From Faecalibacterium prausnitzii (GTDB lineage: Bacteria; Bacillota; Clostridia; Oscillospirales; Ruminococcaceae), in NCBI RefSeq assembly GCF_019967995.1, contig NZ_CP065377.1, positions 1,612,001 to 1,676,000 of the forward strand: a stretch of 64,000 nucleotides of DNA. Direction: 5' to 3'. Each line of letters starts with the position of its first letter. Position 1 is the first letter of the stretch. A program made the translations under genes and the position numbers. Below the pieces are notes generated by a model. The model was not told where the DNA came from. It saw only the letters and a list, made by a program, of their open reading frames with translations, and did not search any database. Shown here in pieces: positions 53,468 to 62,966 of the stretch.

Positions 53468-54679
53468 ATGATGGACAAAAAGCCACACATCAAACCTTAC
53501 CTGTATGGGATGCTCGCGGGATTCGGTGCCATATCATTGAGCATCCTGTTCTTCTTCCTGATCTACCGCTTTCAGGGCTTCGGGGATGCGATCTCGAAGC
53601 TGACGGGAATCCTGATGCCGTTCATCTACGGCGCGGTCATCGCCTATCTGCTCAAGCCGGTGTGCAACTGCGTGGAGAATTTTCTCCGCCGCCTTTTGCC
53701 CGAAAAGATGGGAACTGCGGCCAACATGCTGGCGGTCACCATCTCGCTGCTGTTCGGCATCCTGGTGGTGTATGCGCTGATCATGATGATCGTGCCGCAG
53801 CTCATCACCAGCGTGACGACGCTGTACTACACGGCGCGGAACAACCTGAACGACTTCGTGGACTGGGCTTCCCATCAGGAGATCATCGCCAGCAACCAGA
53901 AGCTGCTGGATTTCATCGAGACGTCCTATGACAACCTGCAGGACACGCTGGACAACCTCGTCCGGACGAAGCTGGTCCCCTCCATGCAGAGCCTCCTGAG
54001 CGGTGCAGCGCTGGGCGTGATGAGCTTCGTGACCTTCCTGAAGAACATCGTCATCGGCCTCATCGTTTCGGTGTATCTGCTGGCCAGCCGGAAGAAATTC
54101 GGGCAGCAGGGCAAGCTCATCCTTTATAGTCTGGTCAAGCCCCGTTGGGCCAACCTCATCATGGAGGAGATCCGTTACGCTGACCGGATGTTCGGCGGCT
54201 TCATCAACGGTAAGATTTTGGATTCCGCCATCATCGGGGTGCTGTGCTACATCGCCTGCCTCATCTTCAAGTTTCCCAGTGCGCTGCTGGTCTCGGTCAT
54301 CATCGGTGTGACCAACGTCATCCCCTTCTTCGGGCCTTTCATCGGTGCCATCCCGGCCACCTTGCTCATCCTCATCCAGAACCCCATCAAGGCGCTCTGG
54401 TTCGTCCTGTTCGTTCTGGTTTTGCAGCAGGTGGACGGCAACATCATCGGGCCGAAGATCCTGGGCAACACCACCGGCCTTTCCAGCTTCTGGGTGCTGT
54501 TCGCCATCCTGCTGTTCGGCGGCCTGTGGGGTTTTGTGGGCATGATCATCGGTGTGCCGCTCTTCGCGGTCATCTACGATGTGCTCAAGAAATTCGTCTT
54601 CCACGGCCTGCGCCGCAATGAGGAGATGGAACTGGTCACGACCTACCACGACAACTTCGGCGACCCCGACGACGAATAA
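53468..54679 (+). CDS. AI-2E/PerM family transporter
   Basis: A 403-residue membrane protein with about eight helices and the family motif near residue 300 (GVTNVIPFFGPFIGAIPATLLIL), plus PKILGNTTGLSSFWVLFAIL. Members export small molecules or act as Na+/H+ carriers; the substrate here is unknown. It follows but by 53 bases holding a GCGGGC/GCCCGC hairpin, so the two may be co-transcribed. Confidence 0.85.
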   Translation: MMDKKPHIKPYLYGMLAGFGAISLSILFFFLIYRFQGFGDAISKLTGILMPFIYGAVIAYLLKPVCNCVENFLRRLLPEKMGTAANMLAVTISLLFGILVVYALIMMIVPQLITSVTTLYYTARNNLNDFVDWASHQEIIASNQKLLDFIETSYDNLQDTLDNLVRTKLVPSMQSLLSGAALGVMSFVTFLKNIVIGLIVSVYLLASRKKFGQQGKLILYSLVKPRWANLIMEEIRYADRMFGGFINGKILDSAIIGVLCYIACLIFKFPSALLVSVIIGVTNVIPFFGPFIGAIPATLLILIQNPIKALWFVLFVLVLQQVDGNIIGPKILGNTTGLSSFWVLFAILLFGGLWGFVGMIIGVPLFAVIYDVLKKFVFHGLRRNEEMELVTTYHDNFGDPDDE

Positions 54680-54705
54680 GTTCCGTCATCTATATCGAAT
54701 GTCCC

Positions 54706-54738
54706 GGCCCTGTCTCCTGCGGGAGATGGGGCCATTTT
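54706..54738 (+). terminator. Intrinsic terminator of the PerM-like gene
   Basis: GGCCC-TCTCC pairs with GGAGA-GGGCC and is followed by ATTTTAT. Confidence 0.6.
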
Positions 54739-54746
54739 ATCGCGCA

Positions 54747-54800
54747 AAAAACCTCCCGCTTCCCGGCGCTGTTGCAGCGCTCCGGAAAGCGGGAGGTTTT
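54747..54800. terminator. Bidirectional terminator between PerM-like and radical SAM genes
   Basis: AAAACCTCCCGCTT-CCGG pairs with CCGG-AAGCGGGAGGTTTT, with an inner GCGCTG/CAGCGC stem. T runs on both strands. Confidence 0.9.
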
Positions 54801-54846
54801 GGTTCAGGACGGCTGCACTCGATGCAGACCCAGCGCTTCTGTGTGC

Positions 54847-56271
54847 TTACTGCTGGCCGGGCTTCCAGTCCTTATAATTCTCATAGCGGCTCTCGCGGAT
54901 CTTGGTGTGAGACCAGATCTCGTCGGCCATGGGCTGCCAGTTGTCAGCGTAGGCCTTGCACTTATCGCACAGGTGGTCCACCGTCTCCGGGCTCTGGAGG
55001 TCGGTGCTGTGGGCACCGGTCTCGTGGACCATCTTCCGCAGCAGTTCGGGGTTCTCCAGCATGGGGCAGGGACGCAGATGGTTCTTGTTGAAGGGCTGGC
55101 CGTTGTGGTATGCCATGAACAGCGGGCTCTGAAGAATCTCCAGAATGCTGCTGTCGTGGATGTTGGCATTGGAATAGTGGATGAAGACGCAGGGTTCCGC
55201 ATCACCGGCCGAGTTGATGTGGAAGTAGTTGCGGCCGCCCGCAATGCAGCCTCCGACGAACTCGCCGTCATTCTGGAAGTCCATCGGGTAGAACGGGATG
55301 TCGCAAGCCTCGCTGCGCAGATAGCGGATGCGGTCGATCATGTACTTGCGCTGCTCCGGGGTGGGCATCAGTTCGGGGGCTGCCTCGTTGCCGACGGGCA
55401 TGTAGTGGAAATAGAAGCCGAAGTGCGCACCCTTGTCGCACAGGAAGCGCATGAAGTCATCGCTGGTGACGGCCTCGATGTTGGCGCTGGTGTAGCAGAT
55501 GGAGGTACCGAACAGGATGCCGTACTGCTTGAGCAGGTTCATGGCGTGCATGACGGCAGCGTAGTGGCCGCTGCCGCGGCGGGCATCGTTGGTCTCCGGG
55601 GTGCCCTCGATGGACAGCATGAAGGCGATGTTGCCCAGGCGGACGACCTCCTTGCAGAAGGCGTCGTCGATCAGGGTGGAGTTGGTGTAGATGGCAAACT
55701 GCACATCGTTGTGCTTTTCGGCCAGCTTCAGGATGTCGGCCTTGCGGACCAGCGGCTCGCCCCCGGTGAGCATGTAGAGGTACACGCCCAGCTCCTTGCC
55801 CTGAGAGACGATCTTGTCCATATCGTCAAAGCTCAGGTTGTTCTTGTGGCCGTACTCGCCGGCCCAGCAGCCCACGCAGTGCATGTTGCAGGCGGAGGTG
55901 GGGTCGAACAGGATCAGCCAGGGGATGTTGCACTGGTACTTGACGCGGTTCTCGCGGATGGTCTTGGTGCCACGGAAGAAGGCCTCATAGCCCAGGTTCA
56001 GAGCTGTGGTGCGGGCCACATTGGGGTCCAGCTGGTCCAGCATACAGTTGATGAGCCTGGACCACTTGCTGTCCGGGTTCGAGAGAGTCTGGCGGGCATG
56101 AGCATACGTTTCCTCGCTGAAGGAATCGCCATAGAAGGTCTTGGCGACATCCACCAGCTGGGTCACGGCCTTTTCGCGGTCCTTGTTGACGTGGGACAGC
56201 ACGACATCCGCCGTCTTGCCCAGTGCGGCGCGCTGCATCTTATGAGTCAGAGAATCAAATGTGGTATTCAT
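54847..56271 (-). CDS. Radical SAM protein with SPASM-like C-terminal cysteines
   Basis: A 474-residue enzyme starting at 56271 with GGGAGG eight bases upstream. Residues ~115-300 form the radical SAM barrel: C128, C132 and C135 in CNMHCVGC bind the 4Fe-4S cluster, and MLTGGEPL (168-175) is the SAM-binding motif. The C-terminal region has C342, C361, C402, C435 and C438, spaced like a SPASM auxiliary-cluster domain. The first ~110 residues are a helical domain I do not recognise. No peptide precursor gene is adjacent. It follows oleate hydratase by 68 bases on the same strand and is probably co-transcribed. Confidence 0.85.
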   Translation of the reverse strand: MNTTFDSLTHKMQRAALGKTADVVLSHVNKDREKAVTQLVDVAKTFYGDSFSEETYAHARQTLSNPDSKWSRLINCMLDQLDPNVARTTALNLGYEAFFRGTKTIRENRVKYQCNIPWLILFDPTSACNMHCVGCWAGEYGHKNNLSFDDMDKIVSQGKELGVYLYMLTGGEPLVRKADILKLAEKHNDVQFAIYTNSTLIDDAFCKEVVRLGNIAFMLSIEGTPETNDARRGSGHYAAVMHAMNLLKQYGILFGTSICYTSANIEAVTSDDFMRFLCDKGAHFGFYFHYMPVGNEAAPELMPTPEQRKYMIDRIRYLRSEACDIPFYPMDFQNDGEFVGGCIAGGRNYFHINSAGDAEPCVFIHYSNANIHDSSILEILQSPLFMAYHNGQPFNKNHLRPCPMLENPELLRKMVHETGAHSTDLQSPETVDHLCDKCKAYADNWQPMADEIWSHTKIRESRYENYKDWKPGQQ

Positions 56272-56339
56272 TCCAATTTCCTCCCATGCGTTGTCTGATG
56301 TGGGGAGCATCCTCCCCCGCCGGGATCAGGACCCGGCGT

Positions 56340-58115
56340 TCAGATGATCTTATATTCTTGCAGCAGGCGGCCGAGGTCGGTCTCCTGCACCCTGTCGATG
56401 ACTTTGCCGAGCGCGAACCTCTCGATCCATCGCATCTTGAGGTCGCTCAGCGGGCGTCCATCCCGCAGCTGCACGGCTGCGTTCAGCAGGTCGCGGACGT
56501 CGTAGGTGCTGCCCCAGACCTCCGGTACGCCCCGGTCGATGTCCAGCAGGGTATACACCGCCTCCATGCCGGTGCGCATGGAGTATTCGGTGGTGAAGAT
56601 GGTGTCACGCGGGGTCTCTGCGAACTGCCCCAGAAACGCGAAGTTCACCGCGCCCTCCGGCACCACAGCGGGCCGGTCGCCTGCTGCGCGGGGCATGAAG
56701 AAGGCCGTGATGTACGGCATCATGACGGGCACCGTGTTGGCGCTGTGCTCGGCCAGATCTTCGATCTCCGGTTCCGGCACACCGAGGTGATACAGCCACT
56801 CCATGCAGATCTCCTTGCCGGTGCAGTCCCGCATGGGCTTCTTCACGTAGTTGCCGGGCGTGTCGCTGAACAGGCCGTAGAGCCAGCCCACGAGCTGGCC
56901 TTTGGGCTGATTCCGGAACTGCGGCTGGCGGTTGAAGGTCCAGCTCAGCAGCCAGCTGGAGTCCCGGACGGTCACGATGCCGCCGGTGACGACCCCGCCG
57001 CTGAAGGGATCCCGCTTGCAGATGTTCTGGATGTAGGGCACGATCCGCTCGTCCAGCGTGGTCACGGTGGCGCTCATCCAGTTGGTCTGCTCCGGGTCAG
57101 AGCAGAATTTCTCCGGGTGGCCGAAGGCGGGGTCCTGCGCGGCGATCTTCTTCCACAGATCCCAGCCATTGCCGGGGTGGAGCACCGTATCCAGCGCAGC
57201 GGGCTGGTCCTGCGCACCGATGGAGCTGTTCTCGACGCAGCCGCCGTTGGTGATGAAGACCAGATCGTTTTCGGTCAGGTCCACCCTCTCCTCGTGGTCG
57301 TCCACCAGAAGGCAGATGGTGCGGGCCTGCTTTTTGCCGTCCGCACAGTCGAACTCGATATTCGTCACCTTCGTGTTGTAGTGGAACCGGACCCCGTAAC
57401 TCTCCAGATAGCGGATCATGGGCAGGATCATCGACTCATACTGGTTGTACTTCGTGAACCGGAGCGCCCGGAGATCCGGCAGTCCACCCACATGGTGGAC
57501 GTAGCGCTTGAGGTAGAGCTTCATCTCCAATGCGCTGTGCCAGTTCTCAAAGGCGAACATCGTCCGCCAATAGAGCCAGAAATTCGAACCGAGGACTTCT
57601 GCGTCGAACACGTCGGTGATCCGCTTGTCGTACAGCTGCTCGTCCGGGGTGAAGAAGAGCTTCAGGATCTCCATGCAGCCCTTGTCCGACAGGCCGAACC
57701 GGCCGTCGGTGTGGGCATCCCGGCCCTGTTGTTCGGTCGCACGGCAGAGTGAGACGTTCGGGTCTTTTTTGTTCAGCCAGTAGTACTCATCCAGCACACT
57801 GACGCCCTCGGTCTCGATCGACGGAATGGAGCGGAACAGGTCCCACATGACCTCGAAATGATCATCCATCTCGCGCCCGCCCCGCATCACGCAGCCGATG
57901 CCGGGGTATTGATAACCATCGCATGCGCCGCCGGGGATGGCCCCTTTTTCAAAGAGGTGGACATGTTCGCCCTTCATCTGGCCATCCCGCACCAGATAGC
58001 AGGCCGCTGTGAGGGCAGCCAGCCCGGTGCCGACGAGGTAGGCCGACTTGCGGTCTACGTCCTTTGGTTTCCGCGGCCGCGCAAATGCTTCATAGTTACC
58101 ACTGGAATAATACAT
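56340..58115 (-). CDS. ohyA: Oleate hydratase (myosin cross-reactive antigen family)
   Basis: A 591-residue FAD enzyme adding water to the cis-9 double bond of unsaturated fatty acids to give 10-hydroxy acids. The nucleotide-binding VGTGLAALTAACYLVRDG (~27-44), the VMRGGREMDDHFEVMWDLF segment, and the later LLSWTFNRQPQF and FLGQFAETPRDTIFTTEYS motifs identify the family. The start at 58115 has GGAGGG six bases upstream. It lies downstream of a TetR gene, with a perfect dyad before it, and upstream of the radical SAM gene. It may detoxify host or dietary fatty acids. Confidence 0.93.
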   Translation of the reverse strand: MYYSSGNYEAFARPRKPKDVDRKSAYLVGTGLAALTAACYLVRDGQMKGEHVHLFEKGAIPGGACDGYQYPGIGCVMRGGREMDDHFEVMWDLFRSIPSIETEGVSVLDEYYWLNKKDPNVSLCRATEQQGRDAHTDGRFGLSDKGCMEILKLFFTPDEQLYDKRITDVFDAEVLGSNFWLYWRTMFAFENWHSALEMKLYLKRYVHHVGGLPDLRALRFTKYNQYESMILPMIRYLESYGVRFHYNTKVTNIEFDCADGKKQARTICLLVDDHEERVDLTENDLVFITNGGCVENSSIGAQDQPAALDTVLHPGNGWDLWKKIAAQDPAFGHPEKFCSDPEQTNWMSATVTTLDERIVPYIQNICKRDPFSGGVVTGGIVTVRDSSWLLSWTFNRQPQFRNQPKGQLVGWLYGLFSDTPGNYVKKPMRDCTGKEICMEWLYHLGVPEPEIEDLAEHSANTVPVMMPYITAFFMPRAAGDRPAVVPEGAVNFAFLGQFAETPRDTIFTTEYSMRTGMEAVYTLLDIDRGVPEVWGSTYDVRDLLNAAVQLRDGRPLSDLKMRWIERFALGKVIDRVQETDLGRLLQEYKII

Positions 58116-58164
58116 GTTATTCCCTCCGTTTGTTGTGGTTTCTTTCGTCTTATAGTTTGCGCTG

Positions 58165-58187
58165 ATGGTACTGTACCATGTTGTCAA
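58165..58187 (-). promoter_or_regulatory. ohyA: Dyad operator candidate and -35 before ohyA
   Basis: ATGGTAC-T-GTACCAT (58165-58179) is a perfect odd-centred palindrome next to TTGACA (58182-58187 on the minus strand). The best -10 lies too far for a normal spacer, so the promoter may be non-standard. TetR repressors bind such 15-base dyads. Confidence 0.5.
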
Positions 58188-58205
58188 AAAAGGTTCCATA
58201 AACAG

Positions 58206-58241
58206 AAAAAGCACCGTGATGGAAAACCCATCACAATGCTT
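58206..58241 (-). terminator. Intrinsic terminator of the TetR gene
   Basis: AGCATTGTGATGG and CCATCACGGTGCT on the minus strand, then TTTTT. Confidence 0.85.
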
Positions 58242-58259
58242 CTTCTGTCTAAATTTTCA

Positions 58260-58841
58260 TCAGTCATCCAGTTCCGAGGGGCTGCGGTCGGTGCGGAACC
58301 GGTTCAGCGCACGCTGGAAATCGCCACGGATCAGGATATTCAGCCGTTCCGTCATCCGGACGGGGTCCTCCTTCATATCCTTGCGGATCCATTCCAGCGC
58401 CATGCCCACCAGCGCATACTTGTAGAAATCCACGATGAACTGTACATCGTCATCCTGCACGGTGATTCCCTGCATCCCGCGTTCCATGAATTCCCGCAGC
58501 ATGGGGTCCAGCAGCTTATATAAGTACTGTTCCACCTGCTCCCGGCTGATCGAGCGGTAGACGTTCATCACCAGCACCTTGTTCTCCTGCACCTGGTGCA
58601 GGAGGTCCAGAAACGCCTCCGTCCAGGTATCGAACGTGGGCTTGTTTTCCAGCGCCTTTGCGGCGTCTTCGACCATGATCCAGTCCACCAGGTCGTAGAT
58701 ATCCTTGAAGTGGTAGTAGAACGTCATGCGGTTGACCCCGCAATCCTCCGTGATATCGTTGATCGTGATCTTATGCAGGGGTTTCTGGAGCAGCAGCTTT
58801 TTCAGCGATGCTTCCAGAGCCCTCTTTGTCGTCTGTGACAC
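58260..58841 (-). CDS. TetR/AcrR family regulator
   Basis: A 193-residue regulator read from a GTG at 58841, nine bases after AAAGGA; the ATG at 58850 lies too close to that site. Residues ~4-50 form the DNA-binding domain (SQTTKRALEASLKKLL, ITINDITEDCGVNRMTFYYHFKD), with a C-terminal ligand domain like the dihydroxyacetone kinase regulator DhaS group. It likely controls oleate hydratase and the radical SAM gene downstream. Its ligand is unknown; a fatty acid is a reasonable guess. Confidence 0.85.
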   Translation of the reverse strand: MSQTTKRALEASLKKLLLQKPLHKITINDITEDCGVNRMTFYYHFKDIYDLVDWIMVEDAAKALENKPTFDTWTEAFLDLLHQVQENKVLVMNVYRSISREQVEQYLYKLLDPMLREFMERGMQGITVQDDDVQFIVDFYKYALVGMALEWIRKDMKEDPVRMTERLNILIRGDFQRALNRFRTDRSPSELDD

Positions 58842-58850
58842 AAGCTCCAT

Positions 58851-59196
58851 CCTTTCCCAGCAACGCCGCGCGCACTGCTGTTTGTGGTGGCCGGCCTCCC
58901 AGCCGGAGAAGTAAGAACACTTCCTTTTATAATATACCTCTTTCCGAGGACGATTTGCAAGCAAAAATTCCAAATTCAGGTTAAACTTTCTGTTGCCGCG
59001 GCTCCGTATTGCGAAATTCTGCACCGTTTGTGCGTCCCTTACGCCCCATTTTCTGAAACATTCTTTTTTCAGCAGGCCCTTCCCCTCTTGATTTTCAGCC
59101 CCCGTCTGCTTACAATGGAGGCGGAGATGAAACAGCATCTCCCCTGCCCCACTGCGGGGGCAGGCCGGGTGGAATTTAAGAAGGAAGGTTTTTGTT
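58851..59196. other. Divergent control region between tetR and proC
   Basis: About 350 bases without a gene. AT-rich TATATTATAAA lies near 58935 as a possible tetR promoter. The proC promoter and a CTGCCCC/GGGGCAG hairpin near 59143-59164 lie at the other end. Confidence 0.5.
59088..59116 (+). promoter_or_regulatory. proC: Promoter of the proline operon
   Basis: TTGATT (59088-59093) and TACAAT (59111-59116) are spaced by 17 bases. Confidence 0.7.
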
Positions 59197-60003
59197 ATGC
59201 TCAAGACCATTGGATTTTTAGGCTGCGGCAACATGGGCGGGGCCATTGCCCGCGCGGTGTGCAAAGCAGCAGACCCACAGAACGTGTATCTGGCCAACCG
59301 CACCGCTGCCAAGGCGGAGAAGCTGGCCGCCGAACTGGGCTGCAATACCACGATCAACGACGAGGTGGCAGGCCGGTGCGACCTCATCTTCCTCGCGGTC
59401 AAGCCGCAGATGATGGAGGCTCTGCTGACCCCGCTGAAGTTCACGCTGGCCGAGCGGCCGGGCCGGTTCGTCCTGTGCAGCATGGCGGCGGGCCTGCCCA
59501 TTTCCCGCATTCAGGAACTGGCCGGTGAGGACTACCCCGTCATCCGCATCATGCCCAACACCCCGGCTTCCGTGGGCGAAGGGATGATCCAGTATTGTTC
59601 CAGCCATGTCACCGCCGAAGAAGAGGCCGAATTCTGCAAGCTGATGGCCCCCGCCGGGCGGCTCGACCCGGTGCCGGAAACCCTGATCGACGCGGCCAGC
59701 TGCATTTCCGGCTGCGGCCCGGCCTGGGTGTACCAGTTCATCGAAGCACTGGCCGACGGCGGCGTGGCCTGCGGCCTGCCCCGCGCCAAGGCGCAGGAAT
59801 ATGCCGCCCAGATGGTGCTGGGCAGTGCCAAGCTCGTTCTGGAGAGCGGCAAGCACCCCGGCGCGCTGAAGGATGCTGTGTGCAGCCCCGGCGGCAGCAC
59901 CATTCAGGGCGTCCGTGTATTGGAAGAGCAGGGGTTCCGTGGTGCCGTGATGGACGCCGTCCTCGCCGCTTACGATCGGACAAAAGAGATGGGAAAGGGT
60001 TAA
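59197..60003 (+). CDS. proC: Pyrroline-5-carboxylate reductase
   Basis: A 268-residue NAD(P)H enzyme making proline. GFLGCGNMGGAIARA opens the Rossmann fold. IMPNTPASVGEGM and the C-terminal SPGGSTIQGVRVLEEQG are family motifs. AAGGAAGG precedes the ATG. It leads proC-proB-proA with four-base gaps. Confidence 0.95.
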   Translation: MLKTIGFLGCGNMGGAIARAVCKAADPQNVYLANRTAAKAEKLAAELGCNTTINDEVAGRCDLIFLAVKPQMMEALLTPLKFTLAERPGRFVLCSMAAGLPISRIQELAGEDYPVIRIMPNTPASVGEGMIQYCSSHVTAEEEAEFCKLMAPAGRLDPVPETLIDAASCISGCGPAWVYQFIEALADGGVACGLPRAKAQEYAAQMVLGSAKLVLESGKHPGALKDAVCSPGGSTIQGVRVLEEQGFRGAVMDAVLAAYDRTKEMGKG

Positions 60004-60007
60004 GGAT

Positions 60008-60784
60008 ATGCGAATCGTCGTCAAAGTCGGCACTTCCACGCTGGCGCACTCCACCGGGCGGCTGAACATCCGCCACACCGAAGATCTGGTCAAGGTACTC
60101 AGCGACCTGAAGAACGCCGGGCACGAGGTCATCCTCGTCTCCTCCGGTGCCATCGGCATGGGCGTGGGCAAGCTCTCGCTCCCCCAGCGCCCCAAAGATA
60201 TGGCCACCAAGCAGGCCTGCGCCGCCGTGGGCCAGTGCGAGCTGATGTACACCTACGATCGGCTGTTCACAGCTTACAACCACAACGTGGCCCAGGTGCT
60301 GCTGACCGGTGTGGACGTTGAGGATACCGGTCGGCGGCAGAACGTGGAAAACACCCTGAACCGCCTGCTGGAGCTGGGTGCACTGCCCATCATCAACGAA
60401 AACGACACCGTAGCCACCGATGAGATCACCTCCATCGGCGACAACGACACTCTGGCCGCCATCGTCTGCCGCTGCATCCACGCCGACCTGCTGGTGCTGC
60501 TGAGCGACATCGACGGCCTGTACACCGCCAACCCCCACACCCACCCGGAGGCAAGGCTGCTCCCGCTGGTGGAGCGCATCACGCCGGAGATCCTGGCGCT
60601 GGCCGACGGAGTCGGTTCGTCGCTGGGGACCGGCGGCATGTCCACCAAGCTCCGCGCCGCCCAGCTGGTGACAGAACTTGGCGCAGACATGGTCATCGCC
60701 AACGGCTCCCACCCGGAGCTGCTGTACGACATTGCCGAGGGCAGACCGGTGGGCACCCGCTTTGCAGGCCGGAAGGAGGGCTGA
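60008..60784 (+). CDS. proB: Glutamate 5-kinase, without PUA domain
   Basis: A 258-residue kinase, shorter than the ~365 residues of E. coli ProB because the C-terminal PUA domain is absent. VVKVGTSTLAHSTG and VSSGAIGMGVGKL bind the substrate; PIINENDTVATDE and GTGGMSTKLRAA complete the amino acid kinase fold. It phosphorylates glutamate for proline synthesis. Confidence 0.94.
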   Translation: MRIVVKVGTSTLAHSTGRLNIRHTEDLVKVLSDLKNAGHEVILVSSGAIGMGVGKLSLPQRPKDMATKQACAAVGQCELMYTYDRLFTAYNHNVAQVLLTGVDVEDTGRRQNVENTLNRLLELGALPIINENDTVATDEITSIGDNDTLAAIVCRCIHADLLVLLSDIDGLYTANPHTHPEARLLPLVERITPEILALADGVGSSLGTGGMSTKLRAAQLVTELGADMVIANGSHPELLYDIAEGRPVGTRFAGRKEG

Positions 60785-60787
60785 ACC

Positions 60788-62050
60788 ATGACGACACAGG
60801 AAATTCTGGAAGCTGCACGCGCCGCGAAGTCTGCACTGGCGCTGGCGGACGAACAGACCCGCAAACAGGCGCTCTGGGCCATGGCAGACTGGCTGTGCCA
60901 CCCCGACCAGATGCAGGCCATTCTGGCCGCCAACGCCGAGGACATGGCCGCCGCCAGAGGGCACATCTCCGACGTGATGCTCGACCGTCTGGCCCTGACG
61001 CCGGAGCGCATCGGTGCCATGGCGCGGGGCATTCTGGAAGTGGCCAGCCTGCCCGACCCGGTGGGCGCTGTGCTCAAGCGCATCGAGCGGCCCAACGGTC
61101 TGGTCATCGAAAAAACCGCCGTGCCCATGGGCGTCATCGCCATCATCTACGAGAGCCGCCCCAATGTGACCAGCGACGCCGCCGCCCTCGCCATCAAGAG
61201 CGGCAACGTCTGCGTCCTGCGCTGCGGCCGGGAGGCCTGGCGTTCGGCCCACGCCATCGTGGAGGCCCTGCGCCGCGGCCTGATGGAAAATGGTCTGCCG
61301 GAAGCCGCCGTCTCCCTCATCGAGGACACCACCCACGCCTCCGCCAACGCACTGATGACGGCCGTTGGTTTTGTGGACCTGCTCATTCCGCGCGGCGGGG
61401 CCGGGCTCATCCGGGCCTGTGTGGAGAATGCCAAGGTTCCCTGCATCCAGACCGGCACCGGCATCTGCCACGTCTTCGTCGATGACTCCGCCGACCAGGC
61501 TCAGGCGCTGGACATCATCGAAAACGCCAAGGCCAGCCGCCCCAGTGTCTGCAACGCCGAGGAAGTCTGCCTTGTGCATTCCGCCATTGCGGCGGAGTTT
61601 CTGCCCAAGCTGGCCCGACGTCTTGGCCCGGCCCGCGTGGCACGGGGCCTGCACCCGGTCGAACTGCGGCTGGACGAGCGGGCGGCAGCTGTCATTGACG
61701 GCACCCCCGCCGGGCCGAAGGATTTCGACACCGAATTTCTCGACTACATTCTAGCCGTCAAGGTCGTGGACAGCGTGGAAGAAGCCATCGGCCACATTGC
61801 CGAGCACTCCACCGGCCACAGCGAGGCCATCCTGACCCGGAACGAGGCCCATGCCACCCTCTTCACAGCAGCCGTGGACAGTGCAGCGGTCTATGTCAAC
61901 TGCTCCACCCGCTTCACCGACGGCGGCGAGTTCGGCCTGGGCTGTGAGATGGGCATCTCCACCCAGAAGCTCCACGCCCGCGGCCCGATGGGGCTGCAGG
62001 AGCTGTGCAGCTATAAGTACATCATCCATGGAGATGGGCAGGTGCGGTGA
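60788..62050 (+). CDS. proA: Glutamate-5-semialdehyde dehydrogenase
   Basis: A 420-residue NADPH enzyme of the aldehyde dehydrogenase superfamily. [26 protein letters not shown] and the catalytic cysteine loop [12 protein letters not shown] are present, as is TGHSEAILT. It reduces glutamyl phosphate to the semialdehyde. GGAGGGCTGAACC precedes its ATG. Confidence 0.95.
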   Translation: MTTQEILEAARAAKSALALADEQTRKQALWAMADWLCHPDQMQAILAANAEDMAAARGHISDVMLDRLALTPERIGAMARGILEVASLPDPVGAVLKRIERPNGLVIEKTAVPMGVIAIIYESRPNVTSDAAALAIKSGNVCVLRCGREAWRSAHAIVEALRRGLMENGLPEAAVSLIEDTTHASANALMTAVGFVDLLIPRGGAGLIRACVENAKVPCIQTGTGICHVFVDDSADQAQALDIIENAKASRPSVCNAEEVCLVHSAIAAEFLPKLARRLGPARVARGLHPVELRLDERAAAVIDGTPAGPKDFDTEFLDYILAVKVVDSVEEAIGHIAEHSTGHSEAILTRNEAHATLFTAAVDSAAVYVNCSTRFTDGGEFGLGCEMGISTQKLHARGPMGLQELCSYKYIIHGDGQVR

Positions 62051-62416
62051 GGGAAATAAACCTCTCAGTCATCGCTTCGCGATGCCATTTGTACATTTGT
62101 TTTCTCCCATGGACTGTTTTTTTATCAAAAACAGTTTCGTTCGATGGTTCGAATGTGTCTTTCGTCTTTGTCGATGGTTGCATCCAAGTTTTTGCCGTTC
62201 TCCACAAAACAAAAGTCGTACTTTCGGGTAGAAAATCGTAGAAAAGACGATTTTTCTCTTGACAAAGCCCATTTTGGCGCGGTACAACTAGAATGGAAAG
62301 TTTGGAACAAATGCTGTGGGTTGAATGTTTCAAATTTGAAATTGTACGCTCGGTGAATCCAATCCAAAAAAGTGTTCGTCCGCAACCAGACATTGAGACA
62401 AAGGAGAGTGTGAATT
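62051..62416 (+). other. AT-rich spacer with mgsA promoter
   Basis: Non-coding 366 bases, AT-rich against the neighbours. It contains a hairpin AAAATCGT/ACGATTTT with T run (62232-62256), TTGACA (62259-62264) followed after 18 bases by TACAAC (62283-62288), the palindrome TTTCAAATTTGAAA (62328-62341) and two CGATGGTT repeats. The hairpin can end proA transcription. The palindrome may bind a regulator of mgsA. Confidence 0.5.
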
Positions 62417-62857
62417 ATGACCATCGCGATCCTCGCACATGATTCCCGCAAAGAACTCGCGCTTCAGTTCTGCACCGCGTACAGCGGCATTCTTTCCCGC
62501 AACACGGTCATCGCCACCGGCACCACCGGTCGTATGCTGAACCAGGCCACCGGCCTGCCAGTCCATTGCTACCTCTCCGGGCGGCTGGGCGGCATCCAGC
62601 AGATCACGGCGCGCGTCGCCTGCGACGAAGTCGATCTGGTGCTGTTCTTCCGCGACCCGCTCAAGACGGACAGCGGTAACTTCATCGAGCAGAACCTGCT
62701 CCGCCTGTGTGACATGCACAGTGTACCCATCGCCACCAACATTGCAACCGCCGAAGTATTGCTGCGCGGTCTGGATCAGGGCGACCTGGACTACCGCGAG
62801 GGGATGCACCCCGCTCTTGTGGAGCCGGTCGTTCCGGTTTCCCGCGCCGTGTGCTGA
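62417..62857 (+). CDS. mgsA: Methylglyoxal synthase
   Basis: A 146-residue enzyme turning dihydroxyacetone phosphate into methylglyoxal and phosphate. ATGTTGRM binds phosphate, and FFRDPL carries the catalytic Asp of the family. NIATAEVLL follows. AAAGGAG lies ten bases before the ATG. Its own promoter is in the AT-rich spacer. Confidence 0.93.
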   Translation: MTIAILAHDSRKELALQFCTAYSGILSRNTVIATGTTGRMLNQATGLPVHCYLSGRLGGIQQITARVACDEVDLVLFFRDPLKTDSGNFIEQNLLRLCDMHSVPIATNIATAEVLLRGLDQGDLDYREGMHPALVEPVVPVSRAVC

Positions 62858-62897
62858 GGCAGACCGGCTTTTTGATTTGTGTATAGAGGGAAAAAAC

Positions 62898-62940
62898 AGC
62901 GCCGCAGAGGGCTTCGAACCTTCTGCGGCGCTGCTTTTTT
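62898..62940. terminator. Bidirectional terminator between mgsA and flavoprotein genes
   Basis: AGCGCCGCAGA pairs with TCTGCGGCGCT around a TTCGAA-containing loop, with T runs on both strands. Confidence 0.9.
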
Positions 62941-62966
62941 GAATTTGATTTCCGGGGAAATCCGCC

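Noticed and set aside
58260..59510. A 416-residue TetR reading
   Set aside because: It crosses the proC promoter region and overlaps proC in antisense; the TetR domain begins near 58841.
62128..62150. tRNA-like GTTCGA segment in the proA-mgsA spacer
   Set aside because: There is no acceptor or anticodon stem around it.
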